Source of the DNA: Xestospongia muta | Taxonomy: Eukaryota > Porifera > Demospongiae > Haplosclerida > Petrosiidae | Direction of reading: 5' to 3' | DNA length: 64,000 bases | Assembly (NCBI GenBank): GCA_963693285.1 | Contig: OY848918.1 | Location: 20,967,484-21,031,483 of the forward strand | In this document: positions 61,600-64,000 of the stretch, one piece after another | Layout: the number at the start of each line of letters is the position of its first letter | Numbering within the stretch: the stretch's first letter is position 1 | Notes under the pieces: generated by a model | The model's database searches: none | What the model was told of the DNA's origin: nothing | Seen by the model: the letters and a program-made list of their open reading frames with translations, nothing else | Translations under genes and position numbers: made by a program

Positions 61600-62790
61600 T
61601 GATCTTGTTGTGTAATTAAATGATAGTTGATGATAAAGTTTGACTTGAATACAAGGTAGGTTGAATTTGACATAAATAGCAGATAAGACTTTACTTAGAT
61701 TGATACATGTTGATTGTGTACATTTGTGTTATCCTGTCTATGTCTTATACTTGGAGATATTATTATAATATGAATTACAATTTTAACAGGTTGATAATGA
61801 AGATACAAATTTTAATGTTTGTATGTGTATTTGTAAAATAATATGTTTGACTAACGTATAGGATGTATGTTCTGGTAGTACTCTTTGAGTGTATGATACT
61901 TTTTAAAACAAAGATATGTATTCATAGATGAATATAACGTATGTCACATTTGATGTTGATTTGTTTTCTTTACCAGATTGTCTTCTGCTTTATACTTTAC
62001 AATACATTTTCGCACTTGGAGACTGGGAAATAATGATCACATAGTCAGATAGGGATATCTTGTGCTACGGCAGGTACTAATTGCAAATTAAAAAAAGGCA
62101 TGAGCTAACTCTATACAGAAATCCATATAAGAGACATGTACAATAACTTTGTTTAATATATTTTCTCTGTACATGATGTATTGATTAATAAAAGTGATGC
62201 CTACCAAGTGGAAAAAGATTTGTTTCCATCATTTGTTGAAACTGTGAATATTCCCTAGTATGTAACAAACTGGTCCTTGTTGTGTACATCTTCCATGTAA
62301 GTTCTGTAATCATGAATGATTGTTGGATTCTGCATGGTCATAACTCTCTCTCAGGAAGAATTGGTTCATCCTTGAATCTTGACTAAAAAATCATCATCAA
62401 TAGTAGAAAGGACAACTACAACATTCTTATCCATCCACTAAACTCTAAGTACGTACCCATGTTAGTAACATGTCCTTTTACCTTTTCTAGTTCTTTCTTT
62501 TATAACTAATCATGTATTCCTTTTTTTGTTAAGGTTGACCATACCACAAATTCTAGAATTAGTTTCATATAGCTGTCTACACAAGTACAGACTTATTCAG
62601 ATGTTAAAAAAAGTTGAACCCCTAAATATGAAGGATAGCAATCTCTGGGAGAACATGATGAGTTGACAATGGTAAATCATCATCTGGTTTCTCTGACTTC
62701 CACTGTAGAGGTCCCAGTTCTTTATGCAGCTACTTTTTGGCATCAGCAAATACCAAAAGCCTTCATCTCCTATTTGCATAGATTTTTGGG
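61600..62790 (-). pseudogene. Decayed piggyBac-like transposase (copy C, inverted)
   Basis: The minus strand matches copy A from about 7300 to 8200. It carries the segment GDEGFWYLLMPKS...NWDLYSGS at about 62777-62690, in the place of copy A's GMKAWILTDGESGYLSNWDI, and SLYLCRQLYETNSRICG further on. Frames are broken and there is no N-terminus. Confidence 0.65.
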
Positions 62791-62874
62791 AATGTAACCA
62801 TTAGAGCTATTTTTTAGTATTTCATGAATTTAGGAGAAAAAGAACAATGAGCAAATTTTCTAGATCAGAACTTA

Positions 62875-63150
62875 TAGATTATTTCAATGAACTATGGACA
62901 GACACCCCAAAAAATTAAACATTGTACCAAACAAACTTTGATAGTCAGCAATATTTTGACCATCCTCAGCAACATCTTAGAGCTCGAGTCCATGATTTTG
63001 CTAATCGTAAATTCACTCTACAAGAGCTATTATTTTCAAGGATTAGTAATCAGCATAGGTGTTATTACCTTGCCATCTATTCCTATTTACTAAAGTACAA
63101 GTTGCTTTTTTTCTCAGTAATTAGTTTTACAAATGATGTTTCGAAGTAGG
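62875..63150 (+). pseudogene. piggyBac-like fragment (copy D)
   Basis: Plus-strand frames read YFNELWTDTPKN, then a YQTNFDSQQYFDHPQQHLRA stretch, then DFANRKFTLQELLFSRISNQ, matching copy A around 6800-7000. It abuts the inverted copy C, which carries the following part of the protein on the other strand, suggesting an internal inversion of one element. Confidence 0.6.
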
Positions 63151-63463
63151 GTTCCTTTCTAAAAAGTTCGTCGGCGGATGTCATAAATTCGTTACGAACA
63201 TACATCGTTTAATTCATGGTCGTCACGTATCTATCTTGGTAGGTATACAGTAACTAAGAAAGTCTCATATGCTTGAGCAGCTGTTTCTAAGGAATACTGA
63301 GTTTTTCATTGTAATAACTGTGAAACTATATCTTATTTAACTTATTGTTTATTCTTTAGAGTTACACTAAGTAATATATTAATAATAAAATTTAATGTTA
63401 TTAAAATTAATTGTACTACAAAATTTAAAGTAGTGAGATTGAAGTAAGGTATTGGACAGATAG

Positions 63464-63577
63464 TCAGATATCAAAACAGAGGAACAAATCAATTCAGAAT
63501 CAGACTCAAGTGATGAAGAATGTAATGAAGAGAGTGATGAGTGTAGGAGCAATAGTGGTAATGTTATTGAAGAGTGA
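63464..63577 (+). pseudogene. Short acidic coding-like stretch
   Basis: Thirty-seven codons between a TAG and a TGA read SDIKTEEQINSESDSSDEEC and NEESDECRSNSGNVIEE. The Ser/Glu/Asp richness resembles piggyBac N-termini. It has no start codon and is very short. Confidence 0.25.
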
Positions 63578-64000
63578 TATGAACATTAATTTACCTAATG
63601 ATAGAATAAGAGTAATATCAGCATAAAAGTACAGGGTTTAGCAATAATGGTAATTGTAGTGACCTTTTATAGTCTTTTAATGTCATTTAAGAAAAAATAA
63701 TACCAACTCTTTTTATTGGAAATGGTATAATGGTGAACATTTATCTATTTGATATTAAAAAAATAAATGTGATAATTTCAGTTGGCATTGCAAATCTGAT
63801 TGTTATTAGTTGAAATGAATGTTGGAATGAATGTTTAGTTGATATATTAGAAAGTGCAAATATTATTATTGTATCTGGACAAGAAATAATATTTTGATTG
63901 TAAAACAATCTTAAGTTTATTTTAATGACTTGGTGTGAAGGACCTGATTTTTATCAAATAAAAGACTAAGAATTGAGATGTCATACTTAATTTAGCATTA

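Overview
The window is intron-rich, AT-rich, repeat-laden animal nuclear DNA. The best-supported gene has an ankyrin – P-loop/Roc-COR-like – death-domain architecture. That gene content, the phase-0 ankyrin exons of 33 codons and the many piggyBac-like elements suggest an early-branching metazoan. A demosponge such as Amphimedon is my first guess and a cnidarian is an alternative; this is inference. No bacterial genes, tRNAs, rRNAs or CRISPR arrays were seen.

Layout. 1-5.4 kb: a dispersed or tandem repeat family whose copies are paired with long (CT)n/(GA)n tracts. 6.4-8.6 kb: a decayed piggyBac-like transposase. 8.7-11.9 kb: dispersed repeats and a decayed third copy of the ankyrin-gene leader. 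12.3-21.1 kb: ankyrin gene 1 (plus strand), with four ankyrin exons, introns full of MITE-like elements, and no visible Roc-COR/death half. 21.98-23.4 kb: the 3' part of an unrecognised membrane-protein gene on the minus strand, convergent with gene 1. 25.4-36.9 kb: ankyrin gene 2 (plus strand), a ten-exon model of 1021 codons plus stop. 37.6-51.5 kb: three near-identical head-to-tail 4.4-kb units, each with a piggyBac transposase that keeps its DDD motif but carries the same frameshift and stop. 51.8-52.8 kb: a transposon-protein fragment. 53.5-57.1 kb: transposase N-terminal and exon-like fragments. 57.6-58.5 kb: a 5'-truncated non-LTR retrotransposon end on the minus strand. 58.6-63.6 kb: further decayed piggyBac copies in both orientations.

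Genes 1 and 2 are paralogues. Their leaders, first introns, coding starts, ankyrin exons and even a MITE inside intron 2 align, so the locus grew by segmental duplication. Gene 2 added a further ankyrin exon duplication. Gene 2 looks like a signalling adaptor or switch: ankyrin repeats to recognise a partner, a GTPase-like switch, and a death domain for output. The order matches DAPK1 without its kinase. Gene 1 keeps only the recognition half and may end in an unrelated exon. Most exon boundaries were read by hand from GT/AG signals and phase, so they are models rather than transcripts.
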